Source: Caballeronia sp. BR00000012568055
Lineage (GTDB): Bacteria > Pseudomonadota > Gammaproteobacteria > Burkholderiales > Burkholderiaceae
Assembly: GCF_029439455.1 (NCBI RefSeq)
Contig: NZ_JAQFVG010000338.1
Span: forward strand, 1 to 36,186
DNA length: 36,186 bases
Reading direction: 5' to 3'
The notes under the pieces are model-generated. The model had not been told where the DNA came from. It was given only the letters and a program-made list of their open reading frames with translations, and made no database searches. Position numbers and translations under genes: made by a program. The first letter of the stretch is position 1, and each line of letters begins with the position of its first letter. Shown here piece after piece: positions 8,837-15,037 of the stretch.

Positions 8837-10267
8837 TCATTGGCTCGCGCTCTTGACGTCCACTGTCGGCCATCCGCCTCCCAAGGCTTTATAGAGTGTC
8901 ACGGTGTCCGACAGAATCTGCTGATGGTTAGCAAGCAGCGCGAGTTGCGCGGCCAGCAGCGTGCGCTCGGTCTCGAATACTTCAAGTTGCGAGATCACGC
9001 CTTCCTTGAGTTGTGCGTCGATCTGCGCGGCCACAATGGTCAGGTGCGCAACTTCCTGCTGCAATTCATCGCGTTGTTTGTTGTGCGAATCCAGATTGAC
9101 GAGTGCATTTTCCACTTCTTCGAACGCGTTCATCACCGTGCTGCGATATTGCTGTTCGGCCACCGTGGTTTGCGCTTCAGTCGTCTTGACATGCGCGCGC
9201 ACGCTAGGATCGAGAATCGGAATATTGATGCTGGGCAAGAAGCTGAATGTGAAGGTCTTTAGCAAATCGGTTAGCGCAAAGCTTGCGCTGCCACCGCGTC
9301 CAGTCAGGCTAATGGTCGGCAATTGCGCAAGCTTGGCTTGACCCACTAAGTCATACGCTTCGAGCACACGATATTCAGCCGCGACAAGATCGGGCCGGCG
9401 CGCAAGCAGTTGCGAAGGCAAACCGGCAGGCACAGGCGGCACTTGCACGCGCTTTTGCAACTGTCCGTCCGGAACTTTGAAGCCGCCAGCAGGAACGCCT
9501 AAGAGCGTTGCTAAAGCATTGCCACCAAGATCACGCGAGCGGCGCAGTTCAAGCATGTCGCGCGTGAGTCGATTCAATTCCGCGCGTTGCGTCAGCACTT
9601 GCGTATGCGGCACAAGACCATTCTTTTCCATGCCCTCGAAAATCGTGAGGATTTGCTGATTGGTTGCGATCGTTTTCTTCTGCTGATCGATCTGATCGTC
9701 GAATTGAAGAATCTGGAAATACGTGGTCGAAACGTTGGAGACGAGTTCGAGATAACCCGCGCGCCAGTCAGCTTCGGTTGCGCGGAACTCGGCCTTTTGC
9801 GCCTGCACGCCTTTCTCTACCGCGCCCCAGATGTCGATGTCCCAATTCACCTGCGTGGCAACGTTATATTGCTTGGTGAACATCTGGCCGGTGGTTTTCT
9901 CAAAGCTCGCGCCAGCGCCAAGATCCATCGAAGGCAACGCACCGGCACGCGCTTCGCCTATCTGCGCGCCCGCCACCTGTATGCGTGCTGCGAGTATCTT
10001 GATGTCGAAGTTTCCGGCGATGGCCTTCTCCACCAGCGCGTTGAGATAAGGGTCTTGAAACTGCTTCCACCAGTCGGGTTGAATCGTGTCGGTGGCAGCG
10101 ACCTTGACGGTGTCTTTAGTGCTGAAGGCGGTTTTTTCGGGCGTATCGGGACGCTGATATTGCGGCACCTTCACGTCGATGCAACCGGCAAGCAGCGCAA
10201 CGGTGCATAGCGCAAGCGACCAGCGAATCGGACATTCAAGCCCAAAGGTCACGCGCAACGATGGCAT
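8837..10267 (-). CDS. NodT/TolC-family outer-membrane efflux lipoprotein
   Basis: The protein has about 476 residues from ATG 10267. The signal peptide ends in LLAGC, a lipobox whose Cys is residue 29, so the N-terminus should be lipidated. Two outer-membrane-efflux repeats follow; RRPDLVAAEYRVLEAYDLVG and NAFEEVENALVNL are typical of the NodT branch that usually serves RND pumps. Here it lies upstream of an HlyD adaptor and a C39 ABC exporter, so it is the likely outer-membrane channel of the peptide exporter. The frame stays open to a GTG at 10366, but that start has no ribosome binding site and would bury the signal peptide. The gap to the FHA region is about 200 bases, so an extra promoter there is possible. 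Confidence 0.93.
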   Translation of the reverse strand: MPSLRVTFGLECPIRWSLALCTVALLAGCIDVKVPQYQRPDTPEKTAFSTKDTVKVAATDTIQPDWWKQFQDPYLNALVEKAIAGNFDIKILAARIQVAGAQIGEARAGALPSMDLGAGASFEKTTGQMFTKQYNVATQVNWDIDIWGAVEKGVQAQKAEFRATEADWRAGYLELVSNVSTTYFQILQFDDQIDQQKKTIATNQQILTIFEGMEKNGLVPHTQVLTQRAELNRLTRDMLELRRSRDLGGNALATLLGVPAGGFKVPDGQLQKRVQVPPVPAGLPSQLLARRPDLVAAEYRVLEAYDLVGQAKLAQLPTISLTGRGGSASFALTDLLKTFTFSFLPSINIPILDPSVRAHVKTTEAQTTVAEQQYRSTVMNAFEEVENALVNLDSHNKQRDELQQEVAHLTIVAAQIDAQLKEGVISQLEVFETERTLLAAQLALLANHQQILSDTVTLYKALGGGWPTVDVKSASQ

Positions 10268-10606
10268 TGAAGCTCGCACGATCACGCTCCCGGTGACAGA
10301 TGCACCGACAATCAAAGTTGAGTGAGAAAACACGTCGCGCCGATGTGGATGCTTCAAGTAAATCACAAGGCGCGGCGTTGCTCTATTCGGGTTAAGTCAC
10401 CAGTTCAAATCACGTGGCGCGCGTGCCGCCGGCACACGCGCCCCCGTGAACCGGAACGCCTGCTGTCTCGGGAACAGCAAGCGCACCGTGCCGTCCAACA
10501 TGCCTCAATCAGCGGACGGATACCGCAGCGAAGCTCCCCGTGCCTCGCCTTTACTGCTTAAGCATTAATTCTTTACTGCGCTTGCGGACAATTTATTCCC
10601 GCTTTC
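10268..10606. other. intergenic region between precursor genes and exporter genes
   Basis: This 339-base stretch separates the last precursor peptide gene from the outer-membrane channel gene. It contains two small hairpins: arms GTGCCG/CGGCAC at 10423-10435 and TGCTGT/ACAGCA at 10461-10479. Neither is followed on the minus strand by a T-run, so neither is a classical terminator. They could still reduce read-through or mark a processing site, giving more precursor than exporter message. No convincing promoter was found. Confidence 0.4.
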
Positions 10607-10885
10607 TTAGTGGCCGTGCACATTCAATTCGTTGCTGTTGCTGCCCGACTGATCCGGCGTGACGGTCGCGCTGATGTTCTTGACCCATGCGTCGTTGACG
10701 CCGGTGGCCACGTACGTGTTCTGCGCCTGACCTGTCATTTGCGTAGCCGTATTGCTCACATGAAACGACGAAGCGTCGAGGATCGGTGCGAAGAGGCCGA
10801 TGCGCGTGCCGCCGCGAACTGCGGACATTTCGGTTTGGGCCATGTCGGACGAGTAGGCGATGTCACGGATGTTGAGGGTCGTCAT
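10607..10885 (-). CDS. double-glycine leader precursor peptide, copy 3
   Basis: The 92-residue peptide has a 26-residue leader (MTTLNIRDIAYSSDMAQTEM, then SAVRGG), which predicts cleavage after GG. Relative to the cut it has E-8, M-7, V-4, G-2 and G-1, matching the classical double-glycine pattern. The 66-residue core has no Cys and shares QNTYVATGVN, KNISATV and a C-terminal N/S-rich LNV segment with its two paralogues. The ATG has AAGGAG upstream at good spacing. It is the last of three tandem copies, 54 bases after copy 2. The substrate role for the C39 exporter is inferred from the leader and the operon; the activity of the core is unknown. Confidence 0.9.
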   Translation of the reverse strand: MTTLNIRDIAYSSDMAQTEMSAVRGGTRIGLFAPILDASSFHVSNTATQMTGQAQNTYVATGVNDAWVKNISATVTPDQSGSNSNELNVHGH

Positions 10886-10939
10886 GATGAAACTCCTTGG
10901 ATGATTAAATTAAAAAGTAGCGAAGTTAATTTCGGATGC

Positions 10940-11221
10940 TCAGACACTCGGGCTGAAGACGTTCAGCGTGTTCGTGTTGCGGCTCGATTGCGACGGCGCG
11001 ACATTGGCGTGGATGTTCTTCACATCGAAGTCGTTGACGCCGGTGCTGACATACGTGTTTTGCGACTGCTGCGTGAACTGTTGCGCCGTGTTCTGGACGC
11101 TGAACTTCGAAGCGTCGATCAGCGGCAGCGGGAACAGTGCGAAGCCGCCGCGTACAGCGGACATTTCGTTGCGGCTGAGTTCGTCTTGACGGGCGAGATC
11201 ACGGATGGACAGAGTGGACAT
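10940..11221 (-). CDS. double-glycine leader precursor peptide, copy 2
   Basis: The 93-residue peptide has a leader MSTLSIRDLARQDELSRNEM followed by SAVRGG. The positions L-12, S-11, E-8, M-7, V-4, G-2, G-1 are the closest match among the three copies to the LSxxELxxIxGG consensus recognised by C39 peptidases. The predicted 67-residue core starts FALFPLPLID and contains QNTYVSTGVN, KNIHANV and NTLNV. It has no Cys and few charges, and is rich in Asn, Gln, Ser and Thr. An AGGAG ribosome binding site lies seven bases before the ATG. Function of the mature peptide is unknown. Confidence 0.9.
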   Translation of the reverse strand: MSTLSIRDLARQDELSRNEMSAVRGGFALFPLPLIDASKFSVQNTAQQFTQQSQNTYVSTGVNDFDVKNIHANVAPSQSSRNTNTLNVFSPSV

Positions 11222-11286
11222 GGTTGGCTCCTGGCGAATTAAATGGCGTAACGTGATTGAAGTGCTTTAGAGAAAGTGGATGGTGC

Positions 11287-11583
11287 TTAGCCCAGCAGAA
11301 CGGGCGCATGCGAACCCGATCCGATGTTCACGGTGCTGCTGTTGCTCGAATCCTGATGCGGCGTGACGTTGGCCGAGATGTTCTTGGTCCATGCTGCGTT
11401 CACGCCGGTGTTCACCATCGTGTTTTGTGTCTGGCTGGTCATTTGCAGCACGCTGTTCGAGATGTCGGTCTTGCTCAGGTCGATCAGCGAGCCGAAGGGC
11501 ATAAAGCCACCGCGTACAGCGGACATCGCGCGGCGGTCAAGTTCTTCGGTCACGGACAGGTCTTTGATGTTGAGCGTATTCAT
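11287..11583 (-). CDS. double-glycine leader precursor peptide, copy 1 (promoter-proximal)
   Basis: The 98-residue peptide has a leader MNTLNIKDLSVTEELDRRAM followed by SAVRGG and a 72-residue core beginning FMPFGSLID. The core contains QNTMVNTGVN, KNISANVTPHQ and a Ser/Asn-rich tail, without Cys. The frame is open further upstream, to 11679, but the true start is clearly ATG 11583: AAGGAG sits seven to eight bases before it, the leader aligns with the other two copies from this Met, and the extension would begin at the predicted transcript start. It is the first gene after the sigma-54 promoter, giving an untranslated leader of about 85 bases. Confidence 0.92.
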   Translation of the reverse strand: MNTLNIKDLSVTEELDRRAMSAVRGGFMPFGSLIDLSKTDISNSVLQMTSQTQNTMVNTGVNAAWTKNISANVTPHQDSSNSSTVNIGSGSHAPVLLG

Positions 11584-11679
11584 GGTGGTTCTCCTTTGGG
11601 TTTGCGCATCGCGCATTCGGGTGTTTCGTTTGGTGGTGGATTCGAGCAACTCGGTAACTTGTCTGCTCGGGCCAATCAA

Positions 11680-11695
11680 TGCATAGGGTGTGCCA
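11680..11695 (-). promoter_or_regulatory. sigma-54 (-24/-12) promoter of the precursor peptide genes
   Basis: On the minus strand the sequence reads TGGCACACCCTATGCA. It matches the consensus TGGCACG-N4-TTGCA with the essential GG and GC at exactly the required distance; only two of the conserved bases differ. Transcription would begin near 11669. A sigma-54 activator gene in the same operon strengthens the call. Confidence 0.78.
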
Positions 11696-11744
11696 AGCGA
11701 CGAACTTTTCCTTTGAATTTCTTGCTTAGGCTTGCTGCATAAGG

Positions 11745-11772
11745 CTTAGCGTTTTTACGGCTGTTCGCTAAG
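11745..11772. promoter_or_regulatory. inverted repeat upstream of the sigma-54 promoter
   Basis: Perfect 7-base arms CTTAGCG (11745-11751) and CGCTAAG (11766-11772) are separated by 14 bases and centred about 90 bases upstream of the predicted start. It could be an accessory regulator site or a weak activator site; no protein is assigned. Confidence 0.35.
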
Positions 11773-11826
11773 ACGAATCTCAAGGCCAATCAATTGATCT
11801 CAACCAACCAACACTTCGTAGTCCAT

Positions 11827-11847
11827 GTGTTGTTGGATCAACAACAC
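11827..11847. promoter_or_regulatory. candidate upstream activator site (perfect palindrome)
   Basis: Arms GTGTTGTTG (11827-11835) and CAACAACAC (11839-11847) flank GAT, giving a perfect 9+3+9 palindrome. Its centre lies about 168 bases upstream of the predicted sigma-54 transcript start, inside the usual distance range for enhancer-binding proteins. It is therefore the best candidate binding site for the activator encoded at 1-837. Binding is inferred. Confidence 0.55.
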
Positions 11848-11871
11848 TGCGATGACACACGAACGGACAAA

Positions 11872-11904
11872 CGAAAACGTCCGCAAAAAGTGCGGACGTT
11901 TTCG
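11872..11904 (-). terminator. strong hairpin terminator downstream of the DUF4399 pair
   Basis: Perfect 13-base arms CGAAAACGTCCGC (11872-11884) and GCGGACGTTTTCG (11892-11904) surround a 7-base loop. In the minus direction the hairpin ends in TTTTCGTTTG. It lies about 50 bases past the last DUF4399 stop and insulates the peptide operon promoter from read-through. Confidence 0.8.
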
Positions 11905-11955
11905 CTTAAGTCGATGGGGAAAGCACCGCGCGCAGAACGCGCGCGGCTGGAGAAC

Positions 11956-12411
11956 TTACCTGACGTAAATCGTGATCTTCTTCGAATAGACCGGCGGATT
12001 GTGCGGCACGTGCATGTCGTCGCCCATCAGCAATTGCAGCGTGTGCTTGCCCGGTGGAAGTTCGATCATCGTCTCGGTCTCGCCTGCGCCGAAGTGCAAA
12101 TGATTGCGGTCTGAGGGAATTTCCTGATCCATCGGCGGCAAATCGACATTGATCAGCAAATGGTGATGTCCCGTGTTCGGAAACTTCACGCCACGCGGCG
12201 CAACGCCCATATAACGCAATCCGAACCACACCTTGAAGGGCTTGCCTGCGGGCAGGGTCTGGCCGTCATTCGGATAGCCGATATACGCATAAGCATTGGC
12301 CGGTGCGGGCGTTCGATCGGCCCATGCGGGCGCTGCGAAGAATGCAGTACACGCGGCAGCAAGCAGGATCGATCGTGAAAGCGCGCGTGCGCCTGCGAAT
12401 CGTTTGTTCAT
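11956..12411 (-). CDS. exported DUF4399 protein, copy B
   Basis: The 151-residue protein has a signal peptide ending in APAWA and a mature domain with HHHLLINVDLP, RNHLHFGAGET, ELPPGKHTLQLLMGD and a terminal KKITIYV strand. This His-rich pattern matches the DUF4399 family, small periplasmic proteins of unknown function. AAGGA precedes the ATG. It lies 22 bases after a close paralogue, so the two are probably one transcript ending at the hairpin at 11872-11904. The conserved His/Asp/Glu residues could bind metal, but this is a guess. Confidence 0.88.
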   Translation of the reverse strand: MNKRFAGARALSRSILLAAACTAFFAAPAWADRTPAPANAYAYIGYPNDGQTLPAGKPFKVWFGLRYMGVAPRGVKFPNTGHHHLLINVDLPPMDQEIPSDRNHLHFGAGETETMIELPPGKHTLQLLMGDDMHVPHNPPVYSKKITIYVR

Positions 12412-12433
12412 GTCGTTCGTCCTTAAGCGCCGG

Positions 12434-12874
12434 TCACTTCATCGTGATGGTAATTTTCTTGGAGTACACAGGCGGGTCGTGCGGAACGTGATTGAAGTCG
12501 CCCATCAGCAATTGCAGCGTATGTTTGCCGGGCGGTAACTCGATGCGCGCGTCGGTTTCGCCCGCGCCGAAATGCAAGTGATTGCGGTCCGAGGGAATTT
12601 CCTGATCCATCGGCGGCAAGTCGGTATCGATCAGCAAGTGGTGATGTCCCACGTTCGGCATGTCGATGCCCTTGGGACACACGCCCATATTGCGCAAGCC
12701 CATGCGCACCCAGAGCTTGCCACCCGAAAGTACCGCGCCGTCCGGCGGCCAGATGATGTACGCCTCGGCGGTCGGCGGCGCGGGCGTACGCGAACGCTGC
12801 GCGGCGGAAAACGAGGAATCGGCAGCGAATGCGGCAAGCGACGCCAGCGCCCCAAGCACGGTTCTTCTCAGCAT
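12434..12874 (-). CDS. exported DUF4399 protein, copy A
   Basis: About 146 residues from ATG 12874, with an N-terminal signal peptide and the same DUF4399 core as its neighbour (GHHHLLIDTDLP, RNHLHFGAGET, ELPPGKHTLQLLMGD, DPPVYSKKITI). The segment around DLPPMDQEIPSDRNHLHFG is nearly identical in the two copies even at DNA level, showing a tandem duplication. An ATG at 12883 is also in frame, but the GAGAGG sequence is only one base from it and ten bases from 12874, so I prefer the latter. It is the first gene of the pair, divergent from the caspase-like gene. Confidence 0.87.
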   Translation of the reverse strand: MLRRTVLGALASLAAFAADSSFSAAQRSRTPAPPTAEAYIIWPPDGAVLSGGKLWVRMGLRNMGVCPKGIDMPNVGHHHLLIDTDLPPMDQEIPSDRNHLHFGAGETDARIELPPGKHTLQLLMGDFNHVPHDPPVYSKKITITMK

Positions 12875-13237
12875 GTTAAGCATGCCTCTCGATGAAGAGT
12901 CTTATGGAATGGCTATAAGCACACTGCATGATGCACACGAAGGCGCACGAAACGCCTATCGGTTGAGTGTCGCTTTTAGATTAGGACGGAACATTTAAAA
13001 AAGATATGTGCGCGAAGGCGCCGTCGCCATCTCTTTTCGCATACCTGCTTAATGGGGATTAAAACGCGCCCTTGCAGCGTGATATTGTTGTTTGTGCTGC
13101 ACATGCACGGCGTGTCTGGCAGGGCGCGTGTTCCGTGGAATTCGAACGTCGGGCGTGGACCTCGCCCGCGCGGCTAAGGCAAGCACGCGCAAGCGTCGCA
13201 AGCCGCCCACTCAAAGCTGGATGAACAGGGTGTGAAT
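12875..13237. other. divergent intergenic region, DUF4399 pair and caspase-like gene
   Basis: The region of about 360 bases should contain promoters for both directions, but I could not pick convincing -35/-10 pairs. It has an inverted repeat with arms ACGCGCCCT (13064-13072) and AGGGCGCGT (13121-13129) around a 48-base loop, possibly an RNA or DNA structure in the leader of the caspase-like gene. No additional gene was seen. Confidence 0.35.
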
Positions 13238-15034
13238 ATGTGGCGAATATTTATTCTCGCGGGCGTGCTTCTGACAATCAGCGCGGCATTCGTGCCAGCG
13301 CGCGCCGCCACCATGCAAACGTCCGAGTCCGGTCAGCGCCGCGCGCTCGTGATCGGCAATGCGGCATATGCGGAACATCCGCTGCAAAGCACCTGGCACG
13401 ATGCAAGCGATATGAGCACGACGCTGTCATCACTTGGATTCGATGTCACGCGCCGCACGAACCTCAACGACAGCGATATGCGCCAGGCGCTTGCTTCGTT
13501 TGCCGAAACACTCGGCCCGCGCGATACCGCTCTCGTCTATTTCGCCGGGCACGGACTTCAGGCGGGAGGCGATGCGCGGCTGGTGCCACTCGATGCCGAT
13601 GAACATCGTCCTGTCACGCTCATTAAAAAAGGCCTTGCCGTACATGAAATCGTGGACCGCATATCGCGTGGGCGGGTGGCGGGCACGAATATCGTCGTAT
13701 TGGATATGTGTCTTGATGCGCCCTTTGGCAAGGTGCCATTGCGCGAGATCAAGATGCCTGCGCACAGCGTCGTAGTGTACGCGGCGGAGCCTGGCACCAA
13801 GACTTCCGAAGATGATCGCCATGGCTTTTTTACTAAGGCGCTTATGCAAGCGCTAAAGAATCCATCGCATTTCAGAACAAATTTTCTATCAGGCGAATTA
13901 ACGCTTAACGACAGAAGCGCCATCGCTCAGTATGAATCCGCCAGTGAAAATGGCTTGCGCACGCGCGGGATTTTGCCTAAAGACAGCAACGAGCAATACG
14001 AACTGACGTTTTGGGAATCGATTAAGGACAGCACGTATCCAAGCGACTACGAAGCTTATCTAAAGGCTTACCCGAATGGGCGCTTTGCGGCGCTAGCCAA
14101 GGCGCGCATAGAACGCCTGCATGCGTCGGCGGCTAAGCCCGCTGCTTCTTCTACAACGCCAGCACCAGCGCCAGCGCCTAAAGCTGCGACGCCTGCGCCC
14201 GCTTCTCCGGTCGCTCAGGAAAAACCGCGCCCAACACCAACGCCTGCGCCCGCGCCCGCGTCTGCCGTAGCAACCGCCGCTAAACCCGCCGCAAAGGCCG
14301 CAGCCGGAAACGAAATAAAAGACTGCCCGACATGCCCCGCCTTGATCCCGATCACACCGGGCAGCTTTTCCATGGGCAGCAATAACGACGACCCCGCCGA
14401 GAAACCGCCGCATCGCGTCACGCTTGCGCATGCGTATGCCATCGGTAAAACGGCGGTAACGGTCGAGCAATGGAACGCCTGTGTCGATGCAGGCGCATGC
14501 ACGCGCATCGCACCGGATGCGGAATCGAATACGCCGCCGCCCGCCAATTCGCCGATGCGCAATGTCAGTTGGGACGACGCACAGGTCTACGTCAAATGGC
14601 TCAGCAAAACCGGCGGCAAGACGTATCGCTTGCCGACCGAAGCGGAATGGGAATACGCCGCGCGCGGCGGCACGCAAGACACTTACTGGTGGGGCAATCA
14701 GTTCAAGAAAGGCATGGGCGATTGCAAGGATTGCGGCGATCCCTATAACGCCGCCGCACCGACGCCCGTCGCTTCATTCGCGGCGAATCCGTACGGTCTT
14801 TACGATATGAACGGCAGCGTGTGGGAATGGGTCGCCGATTGCTGGCACAGCTCGTATAAAGGCGCACCCGCCGATGGCCGCACATGGGACGATCCATCGT
14901 GTTCCGTGCGCGTGATACGCGGCGGATCGTGGCGCGACGGCTCGGCCTATATGCAATCGGCCACGCGCTTCAAATACAGTTCAAGCGTGCGTCAGTCGCA
15001 GAACGGCTTCCGCGTCGTAAGAGAAATGCAGTGA
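13238..15034 (+). CDS. secreted caspase-like (C14) protease fused to an FGE/SUMF1-like domain
   Basis: 598 residues from ATG 13238; the GTG at 13232 is too close to AGGG, which is seven bases from 13238. A signal peptide (to about ARAA) precedes a caspase-like domain (residues 33-205) with the His of YFAGHG (H105) and the Cys of LDMCLDAP (C158), so the catalytic dyad is present. A WESIKDS...YLKAYPNGRF segment typical of bacterial caspase proteins follows at about 257-290. A Pro/Ala/Lys-rich linker (300-355) leads to a complete sulfatase-modifying-factor domain (365-598) with MGSNNDDPAEKP, RLPTEAEWEYAARGG, NGSVWEWVADCW and RVIRGGSWRD. Secretion points to a periplasmic role. Substrates are unknown. 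Three bases separate its stop from that of the convergent gene. Confidence 0.9.
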   Translation: MWRIFILAGVLLTISAAFVPARAATMQTSESGQRRALVIGNAAYAEHPLQSTWHDASDMSTTLSSLGFDVTRRTNLNDSDMRQALASFAETLGPRDTALVYFAGHGLQAGGDARLVPLDADEHRPVTLIKKGLAVHEIVDRISRGRVAGTNIVVLDMCLDAPFGKVPLREIKMPAHSVVVYAAEPGTKTSEDDRHGFFTKALMQALKNPSHFRTNFLSGELTLNDRSAIAQYESASENGLRTRGILPKDSNEQYELTFWESIKDSTYPSDYEAYLKAYPNGRFAALAKARIERLHASAAKPAASSTTPAPAPAPKAATPAPASPVAQEKPRPTPTPAPAPASAVATAAKPAAKAAAGNEIKDCPTCPALIPITPGSFSMGSNNDDPAEKPPHRVTLAHAYAIGKTAVTVEQWNACVDAGACTRIAPDAESNTPPPANSPMRNVSWDDAQVYVKWLSKTGGKTYRLPTEAEWEYAARGGTQDTYWWGNQFKKGMGDCKDCGDPYNAAAPTPVASFAANPYGLYDMNGSVWEWVADCWHSSYKGAPADGRTWDDPSCSVRVIRGGSWRDGSAYMQSATRFKYSSSVRQSQNGFRVVREMQ

Positions 15035-15037
15035 CTG

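Noticed and set aside
10479..10496. Sigma-54-like CGGCACG...TTGCT on the minus strand before the channel gene
   Set aside because: The GG-to-GC distance is two bases too long; sigma-54 promoters tolerate almost no spacing change.
834..11583. Assignment to NHLP or lanthipeptide systems
   Set aside because: No nitrile-hydratase-type leader, no LanM, YcaO or radical SAM gene, and the cores have no Cys.
11671..11684. IHF-like AATCAA sites near the sigma-54 promoter
   Set aside because: They miss the TTR half or overlap the -12 element, so a DNA-bending site cannot be claimed.
13117..13132. TGGCAGGGCGCGTGTT before the caspase-like gene
   Set aside because: The -12 position reads GT rather than GC and the rest of the -12 element does not fit.
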